Positions 46,192 to 59,300 of a DNA stretch of 64,000 nucleotides are shown here, piece by piece (position 1 is the stretch's first letter; the number at the start of each line of letters is the position of its first letter). A program made the translations under genes and the position numbers. Location of the stretch: positions 1,118,001 to 1,182,000 of the forward strand of contig LSRY02000025.1 of assembly GCA_001643675.2 (NCBI GenBank), written 5' to 3'. Origin of the DNA: Monocercomonoides exilis. Taxonomy: Eukaryota > Preaxostyla > Oxymonadida > Polymastigidae. The notes beneath the pieces are model-generated. The model was not told the DNA's origin, made no database searches, and worked only from the letters and a program-made list of their open reading frames with translations.

Positions 46192-46673
46192 GGCAAAGGG
46201 CTACTTTAAGGGTACCTAAAAAATTCTTAATAAGCTTAATGAAAAGGCTAATTGTTTCCAATTGAACTTTCATCAACACTCTTTGGCGTTGACTTTATGC
46301 TTTATATATCTTTTTTCTTTTTTAGGGTTTTCGTTCTCAAAAACAGCTGTCCCCTAATAGAAATAATTAAAATAAACTATCAACAAATCGTTTTTTTAAC
46401 AATAAAAAGACATATCAAGGTTTTATAATTTGTTTATAGGGGCTATTTGCAATTGTTAGGGTTGAAAGAAACTCAATTAAAGAGTTTTTATGAAGTTTGA
46501 AAAAAGCCTCGTAAAACTTGAGATTTGAATAAAAAGCCATTCAATCATTTTCATTTTTGATCAATTGGTTATTATAAACCGAATATACTTATAATATCTC
46601 TACATTGCATTTTTTAGCTATTTATTCATGGATTTAACGAAAAAATCGGGTACCCTTAAAGTAGCATCTTGCC
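46192..46673. mobile_element. Non-autonomous inverted-repeat DNA transposon (MITE), 482 bp
   Basis: The left end (46192-46216) and the reverse complement of the right end (46649-46673) match at 22 of 25 positions, sharing the block GCTACTTTAAGGGTACC and beginning GGCAA. Perfect 8-bp direct repeats (GCTCAAAA) abut both outer edges, as expected of a target-site duplication. The interior is AT-rich and has no open frame long enough for a transposase, so the element must be mobilised in trans. An 8-bp duplication is usual for hAT, Merlin and P-type elements; the GG start fits Merlin better than hAT (which starts CA), but the superfamily is not settled. Confidence 0.8.
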
Positions 46674-46681
46674 GCTCAAAA
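46674..46681. repeat. Right 8-bp target-site duplication
   Basis: GCTCAAAA directly after the right terminal inverted repeat; identical to 46184-46191. Confidence 0.8.
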
Positions 46682-46957
46682 TTTTATTTTTATCCAAATG
46701 ATAATTACTATTGGCTTTTCATCAAAAACACAGTTTTTGAACTGAAAAACGAAAGATGTTCCATAATCACTTTCAGTTTTATTTGAAATACAATTTGCGA
46801 GATAGTTAGCATTCTGGCAAAGACAAAAATACTGTGTGATATTTATGAAGATTTAATATACATATAATTGCTATTGATATATAAAATATGTTCGCTATTA
46901 CTCAAAAAATAATAATATTTTCATTTAAATGAACATCAGAGAAATAAAAGCTTTGCG

Positions 46958-47923
46958 ATGGCAAAAATTCTTCCTCAACAGATGAAATGGCTTGAAAATA
47001 GTCAAATTGACGGGAAAGTTGCCAATGAAACTGCGCGTGATGGGGAACATCAGCTTTCATCAGATTTTGGCATAATCTTTCCTTCTTCTCAAACAGGAAT
47101 AGAGCACAATCAACAATTGACTGATAGTATAGAAGCAAAGAGTAAATCAAATTATGAAACTGGGTTATCCAATCAACCTCAAAAATCACCAGGAAAAAAG
47201 AAAAAAAAAGTGAAAAAGAAAAAAAAGCAAATTTCTGCAACTTCAAACCAAAAAGAAAGTAGTATACCAGAGCTTTCTGGGCCTTCTATTTGTGAACCAA
47301 CTCAGGTGAAGGATGAATTTCCTGATAATCGTTTTATTTCTCAAGAAGAAGCAGAACCTATTGAACAAAAAAAAGAGATTTTTAACAGCAGAAATTCACT
47401 TTCTCTTTATTCACCGAGTCAACAACAACCGCAGCCATTATTTTTAAGCCAATCAATAACGACGCCTCTCCATGAAAGCGCTGAGACTGCATCAACCCAA
47501 TCGCAGTTAAGTTTTACACGTTCAACATTCCAAGAGTCACAAGATAGGTTATCATTTCTAACAGCCAAGCTCGGTAGCCAAAATGATCAGAAAAATTCTC
47601 GCTTTGCAAGAACAACACCATCAAATGAAAAGAATTATCGGCAGGACGCATCTCCGAGCCAGAAGCCAAAAGGCACATTTATTTCTCTATCTTCTTTATC
47701 AACTCCTCTCCCTGCTCATTCACCTTCCACGTTTCCGCAATCACCAAAAGAAGAATCCCCAAAACGTAAATTCCTTTCATTGCCGTTAACTTCGAAATTT
47801 GCACCAACCAAAGAAAAAGTTTCTTTTTTCCCATCTCTTTCAAGCGTCGCGAATTCTTCTTCTGCTTCAAATAAACCATCTCTTTTTTCTCCTCTTACTG
47901 TTTTTCCATCACCATCACCATCA

Positions 47924-47954
<31 letters not shown>

Positions 47955-50900
47955 CAGCTTTGTCACCATCATCATCAACAACAACGTCTTCTTCATCTTC
48001 TTCAGGTTCTCCTCATTCTCCTTCTCGCTCTTCTTCTGCCCCTCAAAAATTGAAGAAGCCGTTTTTGGCTTCTCTTTCGTTCCTCTCAAAATACAAACAA
48101 GAACCTCAACTTTCTAATTCATCGAATGACAGTGACGACTCTTCAAAATATGCTTCTTTTTCGTCTGATCCTAACAAAATGCAGAACAACAATATTTACT
48201 CTTCCTCATCTTCTTCTGCTTCTGCTTCTGCTTCAGTTTCAGCTGATTCTCCATCAGCAAGTTTGACATTTGGTTCTTCTATGCCTCTTTTTTCCTCACG
48301 AGCACTTTCAGCCACAAGAACTCCCGCCAAGTCTTCTGCCCAGCCTCTCTCTTCGTCTCCTTCTCAGCCAGCCAGAATGGCAGCAGCAGATTCGTCTTGT
48401 CTGCCAACTGCACTGTGGTCAGCAGAAGATGAGAGGCGTCTTCAATCGTCTCAGCTGAGCAGACGGCTGCTGATGAGGACGCGCGAGGCTGTGCTGAATG
48501 AGGAGGCGCAGTTGAGAGAGGAGGAAGAGGCACGGAGAGACGCACTGAACGAGGTAAAGAGGAAGGAAAACAAGCAAATGGAAGAAGTCAGAAAAGTCAT
48601 AAGCGACTGGAATGAAGTGCGAGAGAAAGAAGAAGAAGAAAGAAGAGAGTGCGAAGAAGAAAAGGGGAAAGAAGAAGAAAGAGAAGAAAGAGAAGAAAGA
48701 GAAGAAAGAGAAGAAAGAGAAGAAAGAGAAGAAGAAGAAAGTTTCCAATCAAAGAGTACAACATTAGAAAACGAGGCTAAAGAAAAGAAAGAAGATGAGG
48801 GTGAAAAAAGAGATGGATTATTTGAGAAAGTTGAGAAAATTATTAAAAAAGCAGCTGAAGGAATAAATGAACAAAGCAATTATGAAAATGAAGGAATTTC
48901 AGAAAAAAAAGAAGAATCGAATGAAAATGAAGGAGATGAAGATGTTCTCGGTAGAGCCGATGAGAGCACGAAAGAAAGTGAGAAGTTTTCTGAAATCGAC
49001 AATGAAGATTCAAAGAAGGAAGAAGAAAAAGAAGAAAACGAGCAAAACGATGTGACTCAAGTAAAAGATGCAGTTGATAGTGCAACAAGTGTGAAGGATT
49101 CTGAAAGTGAACAGAGCAACAAGACGAATGATGAAGAAAAGGAAGAAAATGAAGCAAAAACACCTGTGGAGTCGAAGAATGATGAATTGGACGAAGAATC
49201 AAATGAGAAAAAATCAGAGAAGGAAAATGAAGAATTGCAAGGCAAAGATGATGATTTAATAAAGGAAAATAATCAACAAGAAAAAAGAGGAGATGAAGAA
49301 GAGGAAAAAGCAAAAAAAGAAGAGAGTGAAAGCAAAGCAACGAAAATAGAGGCAGAAGTAAAAGAAAATGATGAGTTACAAGAAAGAAAAGAAGAAAAGA
49401 GTGAGGTTGTTGGCACTGAAGAACAAACAGATGCAAATGAAACGAATGAAAAATCAAAAGATGAAGAAACGATAAAAAGAGGTGATGAAAAGGAGGAAAG
49501 AAAAGTTGAAGAGGAAGAAGACGAAAAGAAAGACAAAGAAGATGAGACTTTAACAAAAGATGAAAATAAATCAGAAGAAAACAATTCCGAATCAAATTTG
49601 AATGCTGAAAGTGAGCAGGACAATTCTAACAGAAAAGAAACAGAACAGCAACAAGAGGAAGAGAAAAGAGAAAAAGAAGAGAAGAAGAGCGAAATTGAAG
49701 GTGCTTTGGAAGATGGGCAAACAGATTCGCAAAATGACAATTCAGAAGCAAAAGAGAAACAGAAAGATGATAACTCTAAAAAGGAAGAACATGAAAACTT
49801 ACAGAATTTCGTTGAAGGCAGTGAAAATGAACAATCAAATGAAGAAAAAGCTGAAAAAGAGCAAGAAGTTAAAGTTTCTCCAGCGACGAGTAATTCTTCT
49901 CTTCAAAATGAAACACTTCAACCAAAAGAAGAAGAAGCTCCAACAGAAAGCAATAAAACAGACAGAGAAATTGAGAATATCCAACAAGAACAGAACCAAA
50001 GAGAAGATATCAACCAACAAACCGAAGAGACAAATAAAGAGAATGAAGCAAATGAACAGAAAGAGGAAGCAGCCAGTCAAAAGCAAACAGGCTTCTTTCT
50101 GATTAACTCAGACAAACCTTTTTCTGTTCCTTCGCAGCAGAAAAAAGCATATGCCTCTTCAGTCAAAAGTCAGAGTTATACTCCACACGAACAGGAGAAG
50201 AAAATGACAGGCGAAAAAATGAATGAAGATGAAAAAGAAGAAGAATCAAACGCGAGGCGAAATAGTTTGAAAGAACCGAGTGATTGTTCAAGGGAGTTTA
50301 TGAAAAACGAAACAGATAGACAGAAAATGGATGATTTCAATAGAAGAACATCATTTTCGGAGAACAAAGAAAAGAAACATGAAAAGGAAGCACAGCTGAA
50401 CGAATCAAAAACAAGCAAGTATTTCTCATCTTTTCCATCATTATCTTCTGCTTCTGCATCTGCATCTGCTTCATCATCAACTTCAGCTTCAGCTTCTGCT
50501 TCTGCTTCATCATCTGCATCTGCCTCTGCTTCATCTTCACAAGCATCGAATTCTTCGTTCTTCCCTTCTCTCTCCAGTTCAATGCGACCTTCATCGAGAT
50601 CATCTTCATTCTCAAGTGTCTATCCGAATAAATCTGAAAATATGGATAGCTCTTATTCATCAGTTAAATCTCCTATTGATGCTTCAACATCGTTTTCAAA
50701 CAACTTCAATGCAAATCCACAGGCTGAGACGCAAAATGCTCGAAGCGCAAAAATTCAACAAAGAAAAAAGAAACGTTTTGAAGAAGTTGCATCAAACAAC
50801 AATGAAAATACCTCGCCATTTATATTCAAAGCCAACAGCACTCCAAATTCTGCTTCTGTGTTTTCTGCCTCTACTTTGCCTGTCAACACACCCCGCAGCA

Positions 50901-53191
50901 CTTTCACAGGCAAAACAGGCAGACAATTTGAGAGTGCCAATGTGAAGTCTCGCAACATTCAACCAGCTGCAACAGTGCCATTCCAAACACAAGCCAACAA
51001 CACATCCAATCTCTCCTCTTTGTCTTCACTGTCTGCTCACCAAGCACTGCTTTCTCTTTCTCTTCATGCCTCTCATCACACTCCCCAAGTTGCTAAGGCT
51101 GCGCCTCTTTCTTCGCATTCCATTCGAACACTGTTTGTGTTTGATTCGCCGTCTGGTGCTGAGCAAGAACTTCCACAAAAGACACAAACAAACAGAATTG
51201 TTGTCTCAAATACAAATCAGTTTTACTCTGCTCATTCGCCCGTTTTTTCTTCATATTCTTCGATTGAAGGGCCGACGCTGCAAGATTTTGTTGATGAGGC
51301 CAAAAGAGAAGAAATGAGAGTCAAAATGAATGCAGGCACACTCATCAAGAAGATGAAAAAGAACAAGCAAATGCAGAACGGAAGAATTGTTGAGGAAGAA
51401 AAGGGAAGGGTTTGGTTTGATGCAAAGAACAAGACCAACGACGGATCTGAGGACGAGAGTGAAAACGATGATAATTCTGATTCATGTGAAGACTTGGAAG
51501 AAGAAAACGAATATTTTGATGAGTTTATCCAGGCCAATGAAATGGAAGCTTCAGATGAAAAAACGCAGTCAATTTTTGACAGTTCGGACGATGCATCAGA
51601 ATCAGAAGTGACAAAATATGTGGTTCATCTGCTGATGAAAAAGGTGCATAAAATAAGGGCAGACGGAAGCGGATGGGAATACGATGGAAACAGAATGGCT
51701 TTGGATGAAGAGTTGGAGGAAGAAGAAAACAAAGAAAGAGAAAGAGAAAGAGAAAAAGAAAGCGAAGGAAACAAGGGATTGATTGAACAGGAAAATGCGT
51801 CTTCAACAGAAAGTGAAGAAATTACAAGTGAGACGAACAATGGACAGGAAAGAGATCAGATACAAATTGGAGAAAACGATGAAATTCCTCAGGAAAGCAA
51901 TGAAAACACAGCTGAACAAGTTCAAAGTGAAGCGATGAGCGGAGACACGAATGAGGCAAATGAGAGTGAGACTCAACAAGAAATTGAGAGGAGTGGAGAA
52001 GAAGCGAGTGATGAAGAAGCAGCACATCCGATGGACAGCACAGAGCAGCCAGACAATTCTGAGCAGCAGACACACAACGAGGGAACAGAAAACACTGATG
52101 AGAATAACAACAGCAGCTCAGCTTCCGAACAAGCAGCAGAAGGAACAGCCACTGTGTCAGAGGATGTGATGGAGAGCAGCGCAGAAAGAGAAGAAGCAAA
52201 TAACAGTCAGGAAGCAAAAGCAGAAAGACAGCAAAAGGCGCTGGATGTCATCATGAAGCCAACAAAATTCATTAAGCGCTGCACAAACGGAAAGGACATG
52301 GAGAGGTGGGTGATGGTTTTGAACATCGGGAAAGAGGAGAAAGCGTCTTCTTCAAATGCTTCTTCTGCTTCCTCTTCGTCTTTGAAAGCTCCTCAGACAG
52401 AAACGCCCAAACATTCAACAGCCTCTTCTGCAAAAGCTGTTTCGTCTGATTTGGATGAATCTTCATATGACTTTGTGAGCACAGATGAGATTCCTCCTGA
52501 CGATGAAGACGAAGAAGAGGAGGAGGAAGAAAAAGAAAAAGAGAAAGAGAAAGAGAAAGAGAAAGAGAGAAAAGATGAACCAGACAAAGAAGGAAATGAT
52601 CAACCAGATACATCGTCCTCTTCCTCTTCCTCTTCGTCTTCATCATCATCATTACCGTCTTCTGAATCTTCCTCATCTTCTTCCTCATCTTCTTCACCTT
52701 CGCCAATCATTTCACCTTCCACCACTTCACCCACATCTGCACACACACTGAATTCCACTTCTTCCTTGCCGTCTTCCTCTTCGTCTCAGCAAAGTTTGAT
52801 TCGTCTTTCATCACTTGCTTTCTTTTGGCTGTCATCTTTTCCGTCAAAACTTCCAACGAAGCCGCCTTCAAAGCATCTCCTTCTGTCTGCGCTGAACGAT
52901 GTGTGCAAGGGGAGACAGACTGAAATCTTCAAAAAGAAGAAAACAGCTGTCAGATCAAAATATGAGGCGCAGCTGAATGAATGGAAGAAAAAAGGCTCAA
53001 AGGGTGATCCACCAAAAGTTAGCAGCGAATTAAGAGAAGAAGAAGAAAATTCATTTTCACTTCTTTTTGATCAGAGATCGGTCGATTTGGTTGCTGAGTC
53101 AAAAGCAATGGCGGATGAATGGGCAAATGCGCTGTCATTGCTTATTCAAAAGGAAATCGCACAGTCACAGATACTCCAAAGTGCTGAATAA
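46958..53191 (+). CDS. Very large Ser-rich and Glu-rich protein with a C-terminal PH-like domain split by low-complexity sequence
   Basis: Single exon of 2077 codons from ATG 46958. The N-terminus includes a poly-Lys block (near 75-90), then a Ser-rich region to about 490. Residues about 500-1070 are a charged helix region of Glu, Lys and Asn with a perfect REE repeat near 575-590. Further Ser/Ala repeats follow near 1160-1200. The last 320 residues contain TKFIKRCTNGKDMERWVMVL (about 1768-1787), an interruption of about 180 low-complexity residues, and SFSLLFDQRSVDLVAESKA then MADEWANALSLLIQ (about 2032-2066). These look like the first and last strands plus C-terminal helix of a PH domain, including the helix tryptophan. 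PH domains bind phosphoinositides or proteins at membranes. The rest of the function is unknown. Confidence 0.7.
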
Positions 53192-53373
53192 ATTTTGGAT
53201 GAATAAACTAAAGAGAAAATGAATTGTTTTTATTTATTTTTGATTCTTTTTGTTTGCGTTTATTCTATTTATGGAAATATTAACGGTGTTTTATTTATCA
53301 ATTTAATTTTTTGAAGAAAAATAAATTTAATTTTGGGAATTACAATGGATCTCTAGGGCTTTTTCTCCATAAA

Positions 53374-56300
53374 ATGACTGAGTCACAGATAAGTGTTCCA
53401 TTGGTCCAAATTGATATATTATCTTTTATCTGCTGTCGATGTGTCGCTTTGGACCAATTGTTATACACAAAGCTAGATTCAAATAAAGCAGTTCCATTTA
53501 TTCTGCACCAATTCAATGAAATATCCCTTTCATTATCAAATTGGCAATCAGAAATTATATTTGAAATTAATTTTAAAGCAAAAGAAGCGACAGATTTTGC
53601 TTATATTTCGTTTCGATTGCGAGATTTATTAAGTTTTGATATTTGTGAATCCTCTGAATCTTTATTACAAAATAAATCTTTAAACCTTGGAGAGACCGAT
53701 GAAATATATTCGTTGAGAGCGAAAGTTTTGCCCTCATTTTTCATCTGTTTAGATTTTTGCGACAATTTGGAACAAATCTATTTAAGAGCATCTGAATCGG
53801 AGAAGGATTTATATGAACAAATTGTCTTTGAGCTTAAAAAGTGGCATCGCATATGTTTGGAAATACCGCTTAAAACATTTTCGTTGTTGTTTGCTACAAT
53901 TACATCTCTGTCATTTGAACAGCAACTTCAATTTCCATTTAAAATGAAAGTTCCACAACATGAAATCTGTCCGCTATGTGATAATTTTTCTGAAGCCCTC
54001 TTGTCAAATGATGGATCTGCTCAAAAAGATGTTAAAGGGAATATCAATGTGCATGTACTTGAATTTCATCAATCAACGAGTTCTTATCTAATTGATCGAG
54101 AATTGAATCAATATTTTAAATTGCTAAGCACATTCACGGACAAGTACACAATGGTCTCTACAGTTATATGGTTCAGATTATTTCATCCATATCCATCATC
54201 GCGATATGATTTTCCATCTTCTTCAATTTGTGTTGAATACTTTTCTGTTCTTCATAATACACTCACCGGAGCACCTATTTTACAGAGCCTTCAACCCACA
54301 AACCCCACAAATAAAAGTAATTCTTCTTCTTCTTCCTCCTCCTCCTCCTCCTCAACTCTATTTCCTCGACTATCTTCGATACGTCATCCTCCAAATATTG
54401 CTCCAGTCACTCCTCTGCCAAATATCCCAACACAAGTCATCACGCACAGTCTCTCAATGCCGCTTCATTCTGTGACAATTGGTCAATTTCAAGTGATGGA
54501 TTCGCGACTTGTACCAGAAGACGACCGGTGGAGTGTATTCATGTCTTCAACAGATGCCACTACTAACAAATATATGAAGCGAATGATGAACATAAGGCAA
54601 AGAAAATGTTTGAATATAACCTTAAATGGATATTCATCAACTGAACAATCACAAAGTGCGTCTTCTGATTCTTCAGATATATCAGCATCTGACAAAGAAG
54701 TAAATGACTTTTCCACAAATGAATGGAGTCAGCCCGTGTTTCATAGAAATCGTCTTCTTTCCTCAAAATATCAGATGAGAATCAGTCTGACATACTGTGC
54801 TGTGACAGGTTCAGAGTCGCCATTGATCGAGGCAGGCATTGCACTTGCAAACAAAAGCAATTTTTCAAAGATGGATGAAGCTACTGAAGCTTCATCTGAC
54901 TATTCAGTAAATGCTTCTCAACAATGTGCAGATGTTAATGAAAAGAACAGAAATGAATTGGAATCGAAATGCAAAAACGAAACATTACAAGAAGAAGAAA
55001 GGAAGTTGAAACAATTAAAAGAAAAGTACAAATTCCTTAAGGCTGTTTCGTCTCTTGACAGTCAGACACTTCTTGGTTTGTTTTTATTCTTTTATTAAAA
55101 TTGTTTGATTATTATGATTTTTTTGAAACACAAATTTTTATACAAATTAGGAAAATCAAATCAAAATCAGTCTCAGTCAATCAGCGGGTATTCGATGAAA
55201 TTGAGAGAAATGGACATACAAAGGGGGATGATGAAACTGCAACAAGACGCCTTTTCTGGTGATTGTGATGAAGAATTAATCTTGTCAAATTATGATGAAG
55301 AAAATAGTTTGGATTCGCCATCCGAGAAAAGAAGCATAAAGATGCGTTTGAGATCTGATCAGGATGTAGTTGCATACATGCTCAATGAAGAAGAACAAAA
55401 AGAAGACTCGGAGTTACTAACAAGCTCCGAAGAACAAAAATTGCTCTCTGCAAATGAGGATAAAAGATACAACAGCAATGCTTGCCATATCTATCCGGTG
55501 ATTGCATCAGCCCCTGTAACAGAGCCTGGACTGAATGAAACAGCAGCACATGCCACAGAAACATATCGTGTGCAGGACCATTTAGTATCTTCTACGAGTG
55601 GAATGCAGCTTTCTCGTTCTGACTCATCTTATTCAAGTTCTGATGCACATTCTGCTCAGAAAGCTGCTCTCCCTTTTCTTTCGACGATAGCCTCGCCTGT
55701 TTCTTCCGCTTCACGCACTTTCATGTTCAACACAGAACTGGATGCTTCGATGGCAATCCAGCAGATGAAGAAAGATGTGCGCAGATTGGATGCATTTCGG
55801 ATTGATGTATGTTTAACGCCACTTCCTCTGAATGGAACGCCCTTGCCTCATCCGAATTGCTATGTTCAGTATGACTCCTTCAAGGAGCAGGACAATGATT
55901 CGAAAAAAGTGAATCAGCAGACACAACAAATTGAATCAGCAGAGTCTTCACCTTTTAGAAGCATATCTTTGGAGAATAAATCTGTTGAAGAGGAGATACA
56001 GAATTTGCATCAAAAGATATTTAAAGCAGATTCAGATGAGTCGCAATCAATGCAACTGTCAGAAGAATCATCAACAGAAAAAGAAAATAATAACATGGAG
56101 AGCGAAGAAGATAGCAGCCCTTCTGACAGCTGGAGCTCAGACGAAGAAGACAAGAAATTGGATAGTTTGAGTGAGTTGCTTTCGCTGCAAGTAACGCACA
56201 CTCACAAAAAACGAGGAAGGCCACCAAAAGAGAAATCCGCGATTATCAAGCAATTGAAAGAATTGAAGCTCTCCAAACAGTCGAAACATAAACGGAAAGA

Positions 56301-59300
56301 GCATATTTCGAGAAGACTTCCTCAGCAAAAAAATGATATTCAAAAGAAACGAATAAAACTTTTTTCAAAGAAACTGCAAAATATATCTATATCTTATTTG
56401 GATCAGCTTCCATCCACAATTTATCCTTCTCTTTCTCTTCAGTCTCTCCTCTCTGCTCCTCCGACTCTTTCATTAACTCAGCTGTATGCCTCCTCTCTCT
56501 ACTCACATCACAACTCTCACCAGTCGCCTTTGGACACTTCACTACTTTCACAAGATCTCACCCGCTCAATCGTGCCTGCTTCACTTCCTTCCAGTCTTGC
56601 CGAACAAGCAGCCGCGCTAATATCACACAGTGCTTTCCCCACTTCATTCTATGATCCACAAGACCCAGCTCAAAGTCCTGCTTCCTTATCTCTTAGCGCA
56701 GTCGCCTACACAGCCAGCCTCCTTCAGAGCAAAGACGATGATGATCCTATCTCATCAGCAGATGCTTCTATCACTTGTGATCCTATTCCACTGCCATCCA
56801 TCCGCTTTTCATATTCTGTCCCTTTCAGTGCAATCACTCACATCGATGTTCAATCGCCTCTTTTATCCTCTCTTGCTGCTGCTGGTGATGCTAAAGCATT
56901 TATCCCTTGGCTGGCCGATGCAGATGGACAGTTAAAAACTAGTGGTGAATCACAAAATCATTTTTCTTTCGATTCTCTTTCTTCTCTATCTGATTCAATC
57001 GCAGTTATTGACTTCTACCATCACGAAAAAAGACATGGAATGACTTTTGAAATGGATCCGCCAATTGAGTCACTTCCGCAGTCTTTGATTGACAATCCTC
57101 TTTTCCTTGCTGAGATGCTCCATCTCAAATCCTTTTTCACCCTTGCCCAAACGGACCTTGCACCACAACGAATTGTACTGTCGCTCAACTCCAGCGGTGC
57201 CCTTCGCACATTTATGCGCTGCATCTACAGCCATCCGCGTCTCTATCACCTCGCATTCACTTCTCCATATAGCGGTATGTTGCCACAGTTCCATATAAAA
57301 GCACAGCAACTCAGACAAGTTTTAGCAAACAGGAAAAGGCAAATGCTTTCAGAAGAAAGCAGTCCGTCCGCAGATATTGTGAAAGAAGATCATGAACAAG
57401 TTGTCAGAAATGAAGCTCCACAAAATGAAAATTCGGAAAATTCAGAGAATTCTGAGCACAAGCAAGAGAGCAACACAAACAGTACAGATTACTCTTCAAC
57501 TTCGATTGATCCAAATATTGAAAGCTTATTTGGATTGAACACACCTTCACAATGGGAAGCTCCAGAAATGCAGCCGATGTACTCTCCATTCGTTGGGCTA
57601 TTCGACGCAAAGCATCATCAAAATTTAAACAAGGATCAACAAAACATTTCAGAAGAACAAGAAAAAGAGCAATCACAAGCATATTTTTTACCAACTCCAT
57701 CATCCTTTTTCATATGTCATGTGTGCTCTCAGAGGTTTGTTACACTTCAGCTTCTTCAATATCATCTTTATGAGCAGCATTTCGATCAACACTCAGACAC
57801 TTCATATTACAACTTCTTTGATTTTTCACTCACCCCTCCCATTCCACTTGGCTTTCCTTCTCGTTTCATTCAATTTCCAAGCAACAAAGACAATTCATCA
57901 TCTTTGTTGTTAAATTCCACATCTCCTCCTTTCACAATCACTTCAACGCAACACTGGATTAGTTCTGCTCCATTCTTTCATCCATCTGCTCTTGTTCGTT
58001 CGAATCGTCCATTTGCTGTGTATTTTCCTGAGAAATTGGACGAAAACATCTTCTTGTCTGAGCAATTGAGAAAGCAATTAATTACCCATTCACCAATCGA
58101 GCAGTCGCTTCGCCATTTGAATAAAGAATCCTTCATTTTGTGTGAAAATGAATCAACAAAAGCTAATTTCTCAGCGTTGAAAAGAGATATTGCTGAGAAC
58201 AGCAAATCTCTGTTGCAAAAAGAGGCACAACATCTTTCTAAAGCAGAAGAAAAGGATAAAGAAACAACAAACTCTGCACTTTCTTCGAAACTGTCAACAT
58301 CTAATAACATTTCAGAAGCAGAACATGCTTTTAATATTCATATCCCTTCCGTTCCTTCTTTCATCTCTCCAGTTAGCAACGTGAAAGTTCAGCCGATCAA
58401 TACAATCCACGTTATAACTGGGCAGACTACTCTTCAGACGAAGAAACTGAATCAGCCGACTTGCTCATTTGCCATTCAGCAAATGGATTTTTCAACAGGA
58501 GCAAACAACACACATCCAATTGCGCCTCCTTCACTGCCGTATTTGGATGACATAACTATTCCTCTCTCACAGCTGATGCTTGGTGGACTCACATACTTGT
58601 CTGGAACAACAGCTGATGTCGCACTGGAAATAGCTCCTTCGAGGGGGCTTTTCATTTACAGAATTAGACCCTTTGAACTTTTATCTTCACAATTCTTTCA
58701 CTGCATTGATGTTCCTTTTCAAAGCATTCTATCGGTGGTTGTTGGAACAGAACGAGGAAAGCGCGGAGAAACTGGTGAAAGGAATACTGCAGCAATTACA
58801 GGAAGTATTCACCCTCACAGATCAAAGCATTACGAGAGGAATGAGTGGGAGGTTGGCACAAGTGATAGTGCTGCAAGGTCTTCGGCAATCAACGTAGAAG
58901 AACATGATAGCAATTCGAATGGGCATAACTCGGGACAAGGCACTGGCAGCAAAGGATCCAATATGTTATCAGCAGACGAGTCAAGTGAAGATGAAGACAG
59001 CAACGAAGAGAATCCGGAGCAATGGAATGGCTTATCAGATTGGGAAGAATGGAAGCCCACACTGGAAATAACAGTAGCTGCTCCACCGACATTTCGCTTG
59101 TGTGCCACAAGTGGTTCGAGAGAAATGTACGTTCCACAACCAGATTTTTCGGAGGAAAACGAGGCTTCAACAACGCAAAGGCATCTCCTTCGTTTTTATT
59201 CTGTCGCTGACTTTGAACAAGTGCTGAAAATGATGGAGCATCATTCTGGTTTTTATACTCTTTTCATGCAATCGAACTTCAGCAGGATCATTCCTCCGCT

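Larger units (their letters stand above)
46046..46957. other. Intergenic region carrying an inserted transposon
   Basis: Between the DRC9/10-like gene and the 2077-residue gene. More than half of it is the inverted-repeat element at 46192-46673; the rest is AT-rich with no coding signal. Confidence 0.6.

Noticed and set aside
47799-48089. Overlapping Leu-rich and Lys-rich frames in the Ser-tract region
   Set aside because: They are alternate-frame readings of TCT/TTC repeats of the large Ser-rich gene.
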